64,000 bases of DNA from Kribbibacterium absianum (lineage in GTDB: Bacteria > Actinomycetota > Coriobacteriia > Coriobacteriales > Atopobiaceae). The translations under genes were made by a program, and so were the position numbers. Under the pieces are notes generated by a model that did not search any database, was not told the DNA's origin, and saw only the letters and a program-made list of their open reading frames with translations. Shown here in pieces: positions 17,210-26,687 of the stretch. The stretch's first letter is position 1, and every line of letters begins with the position of its first letter. The stretch is taken from the NCBI RefSeq assembly GCF_030067705.1, contig NZ_JASJEX010000001.1, positions 186,001 to 250,000 of the forward strand. Direction: 5' to 3'.

Positions 17210-17353
17210 CGGACGCTTCGGAGAGAGCCGTTTGTCCACGCCTGGACGCTTGGGAGAGAGCCGTTTGTCCACGCTTGGACGCTTGGGAGAGAGCCAAATG
17301 TCCACGCTGTCGCGGGATGGAGCGTGGACAAATGGCTTTGACCGAAGCGTCCA
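17210..17353. repeat. Family A repeat, locus A3 (three forward, one reverse unit)
   Basis: Forward units lie at 17210-17238, 17243-17271 and 17276-17304 (GGAGAGAGCC subtype, 4-nt spacers) and a reverse unit at 17325-17353 (GGTCAAAGCC subtype in the complement). The subtypes are swapped relative to A2. The element sits inside the Mo cofactor operon, and the start codon of the next gene lies 33 nt beyond it. Confidence 0.88.
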
Positions 17354-17385
17354 CGATTTCTTGATTGATGAATGAGGAGGGAGCC

Positions 17386-18459
17386 ATGCGCCAGATACCC
17401 ACCGAGGAAGCCGTCGGGCAGGTGCTCTGCCACGACATGACCCAGATCGTCACCGACCCCGACAAGCCCCGCTTCAAGGGGCCCCGTTTCAAGAAGGGCC
17501 ACGTGGTGCGGGAGGAGGACGTCCCCGTGCTGCTGTCCATGGGCAAGCGGTCGCTGTACGTCCTCGAGTTGGAGCCGGGCCAGCTGCACGAGAACGACGC
17601 GGCCGAGCGCCTCGCCGCCCTTATCGAGGGGCCCGGCGTCCGCCGCAAGAACGACGCGCCGAGCGAGGGCAAGATCGACCTCGTGGCCGATGTGGACGGC
17701 TGCCTGCTCGTGGACGGCGAGCGCCTCGTCGCCGTGAACTCCGTGGACGACGTCATGATCGCGACGCGCCAGGGCAACATCGCCATCAAGGCCGGCGACG
17801 ATGTGGCCGGCACGCGCGTGATCCCGCTCGTGGTGGGGGAGGACGTGCTCGAAAAGGCCGAGGCCGCGGCCGGCGACGAGCCGCTCTTGACGGTGCGGCC
17901 GTTCGCGCTCAAGCGTGCCGCGATCATGGCCACGGGCTCGGAGGTGGCGACGGGCCTCATCGAGGACCGCTTCACGCCGGTGATCGCGAAGAAGCTCGAG
18001 ACCTACGGCATCGAGACCGTGATGACCGCGCAGCCGGGCGACGATGCCGACGCGCTCGTGGCCTGCCTGCACGGGATGCGCGACTCCGGCGACGTGGACC
18101 TTATCGTCTGCACGGGCGGCATGTCGGTGGACCCGGACGACAACACCCCCGGGGCCATCAAGGCCAGCGGCGCCCGGGTCGTGACCTATGGGGCGCCGGT
18201 GCTCCCGGGCGCGATGATGCTGATGGGCTACTACGAGGGCGTGTTTGGCCCCAGCGACCCGCGAACGGCCCCAGGCCTGCCGGTGGTCGGTCTCCCGGGG
18301 TGCGCGATGTACAACGACGCGACGGTGTTCGACCTCGTGCTGCCGCGCATCGCGGCCGGCGTGGAGCTGACCAAGCGGGACTTCGTGACCCTCGGCGAGG
18401 GCGGCCTCTGCCTGCGCTGCCCCACCTGCACCTACCCCCACTGTCCCTTCGGAAAATGA
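17386..18459 (+). CDS. MoeA/MoaB-like molybdopterin-binding protein with C-terminal cysteine cluster
   Basis: The 357-residue protein has a MoeA-like N-terminal part (PTEEAVGQVLCHDMTQI...) and a MoCF-type molybdopterin-binding domain (VRPFALKRAAIMATGSEV, DLIVCTGGMSVDPDDNTPGAI, LPVVGLPGCAMYNDATVFDLVLPRI). It would bind molybdopterin during Mo insertion. The C terminus carries a compact Cys-x2-Cys-x2-Cys-x4-Cys cluster (CLRCPTCTYPHC), a possible metal or chalcogen site not found in classical MoeA. ATG 17386 follows a strong GAGGAGGGAG. It lies between the MOSC gene and mogA. Confidence 0.85.
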   Translation: MRQIPTEEAVGQVLCHDMTQIVTDPDKPRFKGPRFKKGHVVREEDVPVLLSMGKRSLYVLELEPGQLHENDAAERLAALIEGPGVRRKNDAPSEGKIDLVADVDGCLLVDGERLVAVNSVDDVMIATRQGNIAIKAGDDVAGTRVIPLVVGEDVLEKAEAAAGDEPLLTVRPFALKRAAIMATGSEVATGLIEDRFTPVIAKKLETYGIETVMTAQPGDDADALVACLHGMRDSGDVDLIVCTGGMSVDPDDNTPGAIKASGARVVTYGAPVLPGAMMLMGYYEGVFGPSDPRTAPGLPVVGLPGCAMYNDATVFDLVLPRIAAGVELTKRDFVTLGEGGLCLRCPTCTYPHCPFGK

Positions 18460-18460
18460 T

Positions 18461-18532
18461 GTGCAAACAGGGACAGTCCCCAAATGCACGTTCGACAGAT
18501 GATGTGCAAACGGGGACTGTCCCCAAATGCAC
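18461..18532. repeat. Family B palindromes, locus B3 (two tandem copies)
   Basis: Two 29-nt copies (18461-18489 and 18504-18532), each GTGCAAAC...GGGAC-N-GTCCC...AAATGCAC, lie between the MoeA-like gene and mogA. The first copy begins 1 nt after the stop codon. Confidence 0.85.
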
Positions 18533-18548
18533 GCGGAGAGGAGCCGCC

Positions 18549-19058
18549 ATGGCCGAACAGTACCGCGCCGTCGTTGTCACCGTGAGCGACCGATGCGCCG
18601 CCGGCGAGCGCGAGGACGCTGCCGGGCCGGCCGTGGCCGGGCTCCTTCGCGACAACGGCTACGACGTCCGGGCCATCGAGGTCGTGCCGGACGGCATCGA
18701 CTCTGTGGCCAGTGCCCTCATCGGTGCCGCCGACTCCGCCGACGACATCGCCCTTGTCGTCACCACCGGCGGCACCGGCTTCGCGCCCCGCGACCTCACG
18801 CCGGAGGCCACCGAGCAGGTCTGTGAGCGCAGGTGCCCGGGCATCGGCGAGGCCATGCGCGCGGCGTCGGCGGGCATCACGGACCGCGCGTGGCTCTCGC
18901 GCGCCACGGCCGGCATCCGGGGGCGGACGCTGGTCGTCAACCTCCCGGGGAGCCCCACAGCAGCGGTCGAGAACCTCGCGGCGGTGATCGGCCCCATCGG
19001 CCATGGGCTCAAGATGCTGCGGGGCGGTCAGGCGGACTGCGCCAGGGAGCAAGGGTAG
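18549..19058 (+). CDS. mogA: MogA/MoaB-type molybdopterin adenylyltransferase
   Basis: The 169-residue MoCF-domain protein shows VVVTVSDRCAAGEREDAAGP, VVTTGGTGFAPRDLTPEAT and VVNLPGSPTAAVENLAAV, the standard MogA/MoaB motifs for binding molybdopterin and adenylating it before Mo insertion. GGAGAGGAG lies before ATG 18549. It ends the molybdenum block; MoaD, MoaE and a MobA/MocA nucleotidyl-transferase are not in view. Confidence 0.88.
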   Translation: MAEQYRAVVVTVSDRCAAGEREDAAGPAVAGLLRDNGYDVRAIEVVPDGIDSVASALIGAADSADDIALVVTTGGTGFAPRDLTPEATEQVCERRCPGIGEAMRAASAGITDRAWLSRATAGIRGRTLVVNLPGSPTAAVENLAAVIGPIGHGLKMLRGGQADCAREQG

Positions 19059-19163
19059 GCTCCCGGTCTTCCCGAGCCCTGCGAGCTTGGCTCGGATTTG
19101 GACGATACAGGCCGCCGCGCCCCGTCACGTCCGCGCGGCCGCAACGGGTAGAGTCCCGCAGGA

Positions 19164-19526
19164 ATGAGTACATCGACGTGCGACGGGGCTCGCCCCGGGC
19201 CGCGCTGCGAGAGTGGGTCTCAGGTGGACGTCATCTATGACAAGCGCGGCTGCGCCGCCGCGTTGAAGCGTTGGCCGGGGCTGCGCGCCCGTGTCGCCGA
19301 GACGATCAGCGCCCAGGCGGCAGCCGGCTGGTTCAAGTGCAAGGGCGCCACCGGGCGCTTGTGGCACGGCCACAAGCTGCAAGAATGTCGAGTGAACGAG
19401 GCGGGCGCCGGCAGCGTGCGCGTGGCGTTCTGGGCACAGGGCGACCGCGCGGAGGTGGTCTACATCACCCCCACGCTCGTGAAGCGCGATTTCACGCGGG
19501 AGCTGGAGCGGTTCCTCGCAAGGTAA
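19164..19526 (+). CDS. RelE/ParE-superfamily-like small protein
   Basis: A protein of about 120 residues with a basic core VIYDKRGCAAALKRWPGLRARV, RLWHGHKLQECRVNEAGAGSVRVAFWAQGDRAEVVYITPTLVKRDFTRELERFL. The strand-helix order and the short basic C-terminal strand resemble RelE/HigB toxins, but no antitoxin gene is adjacent. The start is uncertain (ATG 19164, or a GTG at 19224 that gives about 100 residues). A solitary toxin-like protein is possible; its function is not established. Confidence 0.5.
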   Translation: MSTSTCDGARPGPRCESGSQVDVIYDKRGCAAALKRWPGLRARVAETISAQAAAGWFKCKGATGRLWHGHKLQECRVNEAGAGSVRVAFWAQGDRAEVVYITPTLVKRDFTRELERFLAR

Positions 19527-19562
19527 GGGCGGGGACGCTCGGGGTTCTGAAAGGAGGCGGCG

Positions 19563-20555
19563 ATGACCGGGAGGACCGTCACGCTCGGAGGTGGCTGCTT
19601 TTGGGGCACGGAGGGTTTCCTGCGGCAGCTGCCCGGCGTGCTCGACACCGAGGTGGGCTACGCCAACTCCGTCGTGCCGAGCCCCAGCTACGAGCTGGTG
19701 TGCACCGGCGCCACCGAGGCCGCAGAGGCCGTGCGCGTGGCCTACGACCCCGCCGTCATCCCGCTGCCGCTGCTGCTCGCGGCGTACTTCTCGTCCATCG
19801 ACCCTTGCGCCGTGAACCGCCAGGGCAACGACCGCGGCACGCAGTACCGCACCGGCATTTGGTGGGACGACGAGCAGGACCTGCCGGCCGTGGAGCAGGC
19901 GCTTCGGCACCTGCAGTTCGAGGTGGGCGCCCCTCTCGCGGTCGAGGCCGGGCCGCTTCAGAGCTTCTATCCCGCCGAGGAGCACCACCAGGACTACCTC
20001 GAGAAGCATCCGAGCGGGTACTGCCACGTGGACCTGACGGCGGCGCCGCGGTTCGTGGCCGCGCATGCACGCGACTTCGCGCTGGCACAGGATGCGGCGC
20101 GACGGCGGCCCGTCACCGAGACGGACGATGAGCTGGCGGCGCGTATCGGCGATGAGGCCTACCGCGTGACCCGGCGCGCGGGCACGGAGCGCCCACACTC
20201 GAGCCCGCTCAACGACGAGTGGCGACGCGGCGTGTACGTGGACGCGGTGTCGGGGGAGCCGCTCTTCCTTTCCAGCGACAAGTTCGATGCCGGCTGCGGC
20301 TGGCCGTCGTTCTCACGGCCGATTGGCGACGCGGTGCTCACGGAGGCTGTGGACCGCCAGCTCTGGCAGCCGCGCATCGAGGTGCGGAGCGCCGGAGCGG
20401 ACAGCCATCTGGGTCACGTCTTTCCCGACGGCCCCGCCGAGACGGGCGGCCTTCGTTACTGCATCAACGGGGCCGCGCTGCGGTTCGTCCCGGAGGAGGA
20501 GCTGGAGGCCAACGGCCTCGGGTGGCTCAAGCTCGACGGTGGGACGGGTCGCTAG
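19563..20555 (+). CDS. msrAB: Bifunctional peptide-methionine sulfoxide reductase MsrA/MsrB
   Basis: The 330-residue fusion repairs both epimers of methionine sulfoxide. The MsrA domain (about 1-160) has GGGCFWGTEG with catalytic Cys12, plus DRGTQYRTGIW. The MsrB domain (about 185-320) has FDAGCGWPSF, GADSHLGHVF and the catalytic YCIN (Cys300). The CxxC zinc pairs seen in some MsrB are absent. RBS aaaggaggcg precedes ATG 19563. It converges on the aldo/keto reductase across locus A4. Confidence 0.93.
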   Translation: MTGRTVTLGGGCFWGTEGFLRQLPGVLDTEVGYANSVVPSPSYELVCTGATEAAEAVRVAYDPAVIPLPLLLAAYFSSIDPCAVNRQGNDRGTQYRTGIWWDDEQDLPAVEQALRHLQFEVGAPLAVEAGPLQSFYPAEEHHQDYLEKHPSGYCHVDLTAAPRFVAAHARDFALAQDAARRRPVTETDDELAARIGDEAYRVTRRAGTERPHSSPLNDEWRRGVYVDAVSGEPLFLSSDKFDAGCGWPSFSRPIGDAVLTEAVDRQLWQPRIEVRSAGADSHLGHVFPDGPAETGGLRYCINGAALRFVPEEELEANGLGWLKLDGGTGR

Positions 20556-20573
20556 GGCACGTCCTCACCGTCG

Positions 20574-20717
20574 TGGACGCTTCGGTCAAAGCCATTTGTC
20601 CGGGCCTGGACGCTTCGGTCAAAGCGAATTGTCCACGCTCCATCCCGCGACAGCGTGGACAAACGGCTCTCTCCGAAGCGTCCAACCGTGGACAAACGGC
20701 TCTCTCCCAAGCGTCCG
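20574..20717. repeat. Family A repeat, locus A4 (two forward, two reverse units)
   Basis: A full 144-bp cassette: forward units 20574-20602 and 20607-20635 (GGTCAAAGCC-type), a central loop CGCTCCATCCCGCGACAGCG, then reverse units 20656-20684 and 20689-20717 (GGAGAGAGCC-type in the complement). It lies between convergent genes, where a bidirectional terminator role is plausible. Confidence 0.9.
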
Positions 20718-20734
20718 CGGTTCGGCACTCGCCG

Positions 20735-21748
20735 CTAGACCACGTTGCCTGCGCTTTGCTTCCCGTTCTGCGCCATCACGCCCACGAGCGCGTGCGGCCG
20801 GTAGGGCTCCTCGAGCCATGCCGCCTCCTCGTCGGTGAGCGACAGCTCCGTGGCCAGAACGGCGGCATCCAGCTGCTCTGGCGTCGTGGCCCCCACCACC
20901 GGCGCCGTCACGTTCCGGAGCAGCCACGCGAGCGCTACCGTCGCCATTGGCACGCCGCGCTTCTCGGCAAGGTCGGCCACCCGACCCTCGATGACCGCGT
21001 CCTCGTCGGCGGTGGCCCCGTACTTGACGTTGCCGTAGCCGTCGCGCCGGCTCCGCACCGTGTCCCGCGTGCCGGGACGGTGCGCGAGGCGCCCGCCCGC
21101 CAGCGGGCTGTACGGCGTCAGCGCGATCTCTTGGTCCTGGCAGAACGGCACCATCTCGCGCTCCGCCTCCCGGTGGATCAGGTTGTAGTGGCCCTGGTAC
21201 GAGACGAACTCCGGCCAGCCCTGGCTCCGCGCGAGGAAGTTCATCTTGGCCATCTGCCACGCGAACGAGTTGGACAGCCCGATGGCGCGCACCTTGCCGG
21301 CGCGCACGGCGTCGGCGAGCCCCTCCATGACCTGCTCCATGGCCGTGTGGTAGTCCCACATGTGGCAGATGTAGAGGTCCACGTGGTCCATACCGAGGCG
21401 CTCGAGGCTCCGGTCGAGCCATTGGCGCACGTGCTCGCGGCCGTCGATGCCCGCGTCGATCTCCCACTGCTCCCGAGGCGTGAACTTCGTGGCCACGACC
21501 ACCGAGTCACGGCTCGTGAGGTCGCGCAGCGCCCGGCCGAGGTACTGCTCGCTCGTGCCCTGCTGATAGACGGGCGCGGTGTCGAAGAACGTGACGCCGG
21601 CCTCCAGCGCCCGCTTCACGCTGACGCGGCAGGCCTGCTCGTCCAGGGTCCAGCCATGCTGGCCGAGCGCCGGGTCTCCGAAGCCCATACAACCCAGGCA
21701 GATGCGGCTCACCTCGATGCCGGAGGTGCCGAGCGGTGCGTACTCCAT
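20735..21748 (-). CDS. Aldo/keto reductase
   Basis: The 337-residue NADPH-dependent TIM-barrel reductase has the AKR motifs GVTFFDTAPVYQQGTSEQYLGRAL (catalytic Asp and Tyr), VVATKFTP, DHVDLYICHMWDYHT and TPYSPLAGGRL. ATG 21748 starts the conserved LGTSGIEVSRICLGCMG; upstream in-frame codons lack an RBS. It lies 84 nt after the GH1 gene on the same strand and may share its transcript. The substrate is unknown. Confidence 0.88.
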   Translation of the reverse strand: MEYAPLGTSGIEVSRICLGCMGFGDPALGQHGWTLDEQACRVSVKRALEAGVTFFDTAPVYQQGTSEQYLGRALRDLTSRDSVVVATKFTPREQWEIDAGIDGREHVRQWLDRSLERLGMDHVDLYICHMWDYHTAMEQVMEGLADAVRAGKVRAIGLSNSFAWQMAKMNFLARSQGWPEFVSYQGHYNLIHREAEREMVPFCQDQEIALTPYSPLAGGRLAHRPGTRDTVRSRRDGYGNVKYGATADEDAVIEGRVADLAEKRGVPMATVALAWLLRNVTAPVVGATTPEQLDAAVLATELSLTDEEAAWLEEPYRPHALVGVMAQNGKQSAGNVV

Positions 21749-21832
21749 GACAAGTCCTTTCGTGAGCGAAGGGCACGATGCCCGTGCGGACAGAGCGGGG
21801 CGCCCGAACCTGCGGGCGCCCGACACGCGCCG

Positions 21833-23347
<1,515 letters not shown>

Positions 23348-25273
23348 TCATGCGCTAGCTGGGGCCATGGCGGTGGGGCTGGGCTCGGCAGCGTCGGCGG
23401 CGTGCCGCACGAGGCGCAGGAGGCTCCGCTCGCCGGCCTCCACGGGGCCCTTCTCCAGCAGCTGAACGGAGTCGTAGGCCGGGGTGTTGGTCACGACCAC
23501 CATCGTCTGCGGGGTGTAGCCGGCGGCACGGATGGCGTCGATGTCGAACTCCACGAGCAGCTGCCCTGCGGTGACGGTGTCGCCCTGCCTCACGTGTCCG
23601 GTGAAGCCCCGGCCGTTGAGCTCGACGGTGTCGACCCCGATGTGGATGAGGGCCTCGGCGCCGTCGGGAGCTGTGATGCCGACGGCATGGTTGGTGGGGA
23701 AGAGCGCGGTCACGGTGCCCGAGAACGGGGCCACGACGCGGCCCACGGAGGGGTCGATGGCGGCCCCGTCTCCCATCATGAGAGACGAGAACACGGGGTC
23801 GGAGGACTCGGACAGCGGCTTCGCGGTGCCGGTGACGGGGCAGAGGAGCGCCTCGGTGGTCGCGGGCTCGGCGGCGGGCTCTGCAGCCGCGGGCTCTTCG
23901 GAGCCCTGCTCGCCCATGCGGGCGGAGAGGGCCAGCGCCACGACAGCCGTCACGGCCATGCCGATGACCATGGCGATCACGATGTTGAGCATGTACTGGA
24001 GCGTGTCGTCGCCGATGTAGAGCAGAACGGCGGGGAGGCCGGACGAGCCCGTGGCAAAGCGGTGCGTGTGGGTGAGGCCGGCGTACAGGCCGCCGCAGGC
24101 GCCACCGATCATGGAGGAGATGAGCGGCCATTTGAGGGGCAGGTTGACGCCGTAGAGGACGGGCTCGGTGATGCCCATGTAGGCGGTGATGGAACCGGAG
24201 GTCGCGAGCTCGCGGGTCTTCGCGTCCTTGGCCCGGAAGGCCACGATCGCGCCGGCGGTCGCCTGGCACATGTTGGACACGAAGCAGCCGGGCCCGAAGA
24301 TGCTGTCGTAGCCGAGCTGGGACATCTGCATGACGCCGAGCGGGGCGATGCCGTTGTGGATGCCGAACATCACCATGACGGGAAGCAGGCCGCCGATGAG
24401 GAGCGCGGGCGCCCAGGCGGCGTTCTCGGCGAGGAAGGTGAACGCCACGGCGAGCCACTGGCCGACGATGTAGCCGATGGGGCCGAGCACGGAGAAGGCC
24501 AGCGTGCCCATGACGAGGAAGGTCAACAGCGGCACGAACACGAGGTTGATGGCCTTCGGGATGTGCCGGTCCAGCCACTTCTCCACAAAGGGCTGCACAA
24601 AGACGACGAGGATGACCGGGATCACGCTGGACCCGTAGGACGCGAGCGTGAACGGCACCACGCCGAAGAAGCTGACCGGCTCCCCGGCCGTCACGAGGGA
24701 CGTCCAGTTGGGGTGCAGCATCATGGCAGCGACCCCGGCCGCAAGGATGGGGTTGCACTTGAGCTTCTGGGCCTCGCAGTAGGCGAGCAGGATCGGCAGG
24801 AAGTAGAAGACCGCGTCGGCGAAGGTGTTGAGCATGTAGTAGGTCTGCGAGGAGCTGTCGATGACCGAGAAGGTCACGAGGAGCGCCATCACGGCCTTGA
24901 TCATGCCCGCGCCCGAAAGGGCCGGGATGATGGGTTGGAACGTGCCGGAGACGAAGTCGATCACGGCCTCGAGGGGGCTCGGCTTCTTCTCGGTCTCCGC
25001 AGGCCCTGCGGCGCCCTGGGACAGATCTAGGAGCGGCGCCACCTCAGCGAACACGTCCTCCACGTGCGGGCCGATGACCACTTGGGTCTGGCCTGCGGAG
25101 TGCAGGACGCGCATCACGCCGTCGATGGCGTTGAGCGCGTCGTCGTCCACGACGCTCTCGTCCGCGAGGCTGAAGCGCAAGCGCGTCTGACAATGGAACG
25201 CGTTGGTGACGTTGCCCTTGCCGCCCACCTGGGCGACGATCTGTTGGGCGAGGCTCTGGTACTGGCCGCTCAT
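23348..25273 (-). CDS. PTS beta-glucoside transporter EIIBCA
   Basis: The 641-residue single-chain PTS permease has IIB (1-90, phospho-Cys in FHCQTRLRF), IIC (about 110-460, ten or so membrane helices including GGACGGLYAGLTHTHRFA) and IIA (about 480-620, FSGTVTALFPTNHAVGI and ALIHIGVDTVELNG with the phospho-His). It imports and phosphorylates beta-glucosides with phosphate from HPr. It is flanked by GH1 and an RpiR regulator, forming a BglF-like locus with RpiR control rather than BglG antitermination. Confidence 0.93.
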   Translation of the reverse strand: MSGQYQSLAQQIVAQVGGKGNVTNAFHCQTRLRFSLADESVVDDDALNAIDGVMRVLHSAGQTQVVIGPHVEDVFAEVAPLLDLSQGAAGPAETEKKPSPLEAVIDFVSGTFQPIIPALSGAGMIKAVMALLVTFSVIDSSSQTYYMLNTFADAVFYFLPILLAYCEAQKLKCNPILAAGVAAMMLHPNWTSLVTAGEPVSFFGVVPFTLASYGSSVIPVILVVFVQPFVEKWLDRHIPKAINLVFVPLLTFLVMGTLAFSVLGPIGYIVGQWLAVAFTFLAENAAWAPALLIGGLLPVMVMFGIHNGIAPLGVMQMSQLGYDSIFGPGCFVSNMCQATAGAIVAFRAKDAKTRELATSGSITAYMGITEPVLYGVNLPLKWPLISSMIGGACGGLYAGLTHTHRFATGSSGLPAVLLYIGDDTLQYMLNIVIAMVIGMAVTAVVALALSARMGEQGSEEPAAAEPAAEPATTEALLCPVTGTAKPLSESSDPVFSSLMMGDGAAIDPSVGRVVAPFSGTVTALFPTNHAVGITAPDGAEALIHIGVDTVELNGRGFTGHVRQGDTVTAGQLLVEFDIDAIRAAGYTPQTMVVVTNTPAYDSVQLLEKGPVEAGERSLLRLVRHAADAAEPSPTAMAPASA

Positions 25274-25384
25274 GTCCCTGCCTTTCCTGGTTGCGAGGCT
25301 GCGACGCCCCTGCTCCTGGTCTTGAGGAGGACTCTAGGGGGCGCGGAGGCCCGACACATGCGGATTCGAACTGGTCGGAACAAG

Positions 25385-25435
25385 GTTTCGCGGCGCGCGT
25401 CGTTCTAGGGCCGAGGACGTGGAACTTCGCGAAAC
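25385..25435. promoter_or_regulatory. Inverted repeat between PTS gene and RpiR regulator
   Basis: GTTTCGCG (25385-25392) and CGCGAAAC (25428-25435) are an 8-bp perfect inverted repeat. The left arm is about 110 nt upstream of the PTS start and the right arm lies inside the last codons of the regulator gene. It is a candidate operator for the RpiR protein. Confidence 0.35.
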
Positions 25436-26340
25436 GAGGCACGGGGGAGCGGTCGTGCCGCGCGCAGCTCCTCGAGGGAGACCTTGCGCTCGTCCTCCAA
25501 CTGGCGGGCCCCTTCGATGCGGTAGGCGAGGTTGCGCTCGTAGTCGCGCGCGAAGAGGCACGCGAAGAGCGCGTTCAGGATGTAGTTGATGGACTCCTCG
25601 GTGGCGAAGTTGGCCACCTTGGCGTAGAGGTGCTCGTGGCTCGAGATGGTGAACGTGCAGGGAACCGTCTCGCGCAGGTAGTTGTGGCCGGCGCTGGTGA
25701 GGCCGATGACCATGACGCGGCGGTTCATGAGCGTCGGGATCTGGCGCAGCGGGTTGGCGTTGGGGTTGTCGCCCGAGTAGGAGATGACGACGGCCAGGTC
25801 GTCGGGCCCGAGCGAGCGCGCGGTGATCCCGTACTCGCCGTCAGGGACCGTGTGGGCCTGTTTGCCGATGGACAGCAGCTTGCGACAGAAAAGGTCCGCC
25901 ACAAAGGAGTTGGGCGCGATGCCGAACACGGCCACGGACGTCGCTCGTTGCAGATAGAGGACGGCACGCTTGAGGGCGCCCCGGTCGAGCAGGGCGAAGG
26001 TGTCCGCGATGGCCTCTGCCGACAGGTCGCCGATGGCCTGGATGATCTGTTCGTCCGTGTTCTCGGCCGTGAAGGGGAGGTTGACGTCCACGGCGGTCCG
26101 GTTGCGCTCACGGCGCCGCTCTTCCTGCATGAAGGCCCGCAAGAAGTCGCGCCAGCCGGAGAAGCCGAGCGTCTTCGCGAAGCGCACGACGGTGGGCTTG
26201 GATGTGAAGGTGGCCTCGGCGATGTCGGCGATGGTGAAGTCGTCCAGGTGGTCGTGGTTCTCGAGCACGAAGTCGCCGATGGCGCGGCGGGCGTCGTCGT
26301 GGCGGAGCGCGAGCTCCTCGATGCGGTGGGTGAGGTACAT
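25405..26340 (-). CDS. MurR/RpiR family transcriptional regulator
   Basis: The 311-residue protein has an N-terminal HTH_6 domain (TIADIAEATFTSKPTVVRFAKTLGFSGWRDF) and a C-terminal SIS sugar-phosphate-binding domain (SVAVFGIAPNSFVADLFCRKLLSIG, VVISYSGDNPN). It probably represses the adjacent beta-glucoside genes and is relieved by a sugar phosphate. ATG 26340 has GAGGAGAGG upstream; the frame runs on, but those codons enter a promoter and repeat region. Confidence 0.9.
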   Translation of the reverse strand: MYLTHRIEELALRHDDARRAIGDFVLENHDHLDDFTIADIAEATFTSKPTVVRFAKTLGFSGWRDFLRAFMQEERRRERNRTAVDVNLPFTAENTDEQIIQAIGDLSAEAIADTFALLDRGALKRAVLYLQRATSVAVFGIAPNSFVADLFCRKLLSIGKQAHTVPDGEYGITARSLGPDDLAVVISYSGDNPNANPLRQIPTLMNRRVMVIGLTSAGHNYLRETVPCTFTISSHEHLYAKVANFATEESINYILNALFACLFARDYERNLAYRIEGARQLEDERKVSLEELRAARPLPRASFREVPRPRP

Positions 26341-26347
26341 GGCCTCT

Positions 26348-26380
26348 CCTCGGACTCTGATAAGAATCTGAATTCCGAGG
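26348..26380. promoter_or_regulatory. Inverted repeat upstream of the RpiR regulator
   Basis: CCTCGGA (26348-26354) and TCCGAGG (26374-26380) flank an AT-richer 19-nt stretch just upstream of the minus-strand start at 26340. The position fits autoregulation. Confidence 0.4.
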
Positions 26381-26420
26381 ATATCATGAGTCCTGCTGCA
26401 GCCGGCACTTGCCCACGCCG

Positions 26421-26661
26421 TGGACGCTTCGGTCAAAGCCATTTGTCCACGCTCCAGCCCGCGACAGCGCGGGCGGACGGCTCCGACGCGAGCGTCCGGG
26501 AGCCCCGCCTCGCACTGCGGACGCTTCGGTCAAAGCGAAATGTCCACGCTCCATCCCGCGACAGCGTGGACAAACGGCTCTCTCCGAAGCGTCCAACCGT
26601 GGACAAACGGCTCTCTCCCAAGCGTCCAGGCGCGGACAAGCGGCTCTCTCTCAAGCGTCCG
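26421..26661. repeat. Family A repeat, locus A5 (longest array)
   Basis: The 347-nt gap between the permease and the RpiR gene is mostly this array. Forward units lie at 26421-26449 and 26518-26546, a decayed reverse unit at about 26474-26498, and reverse units at 26567-26595, 26600-26628 and 26633-26661. It looks like a full cassette joined to a partly decayed one. Confidence 0.85.
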
Positions 26662-26687
26662 CGCGGCGCCGAGCGTCCGCGTCCGCG

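Noticed and set aside
19164-19526. Full toxin-antitoxin module
   Set aside because: No antitoxin-like ORF lies within 100 nt on either side, so only a RelE-like fold is suggested.
26421-26661. CRISPR array
   Set aside because: Units of 29 bp at regular spacing suggested it, but the gaps are only 4 nt or a fixed loop, the units occur in both orientations, and no cas genes are present.
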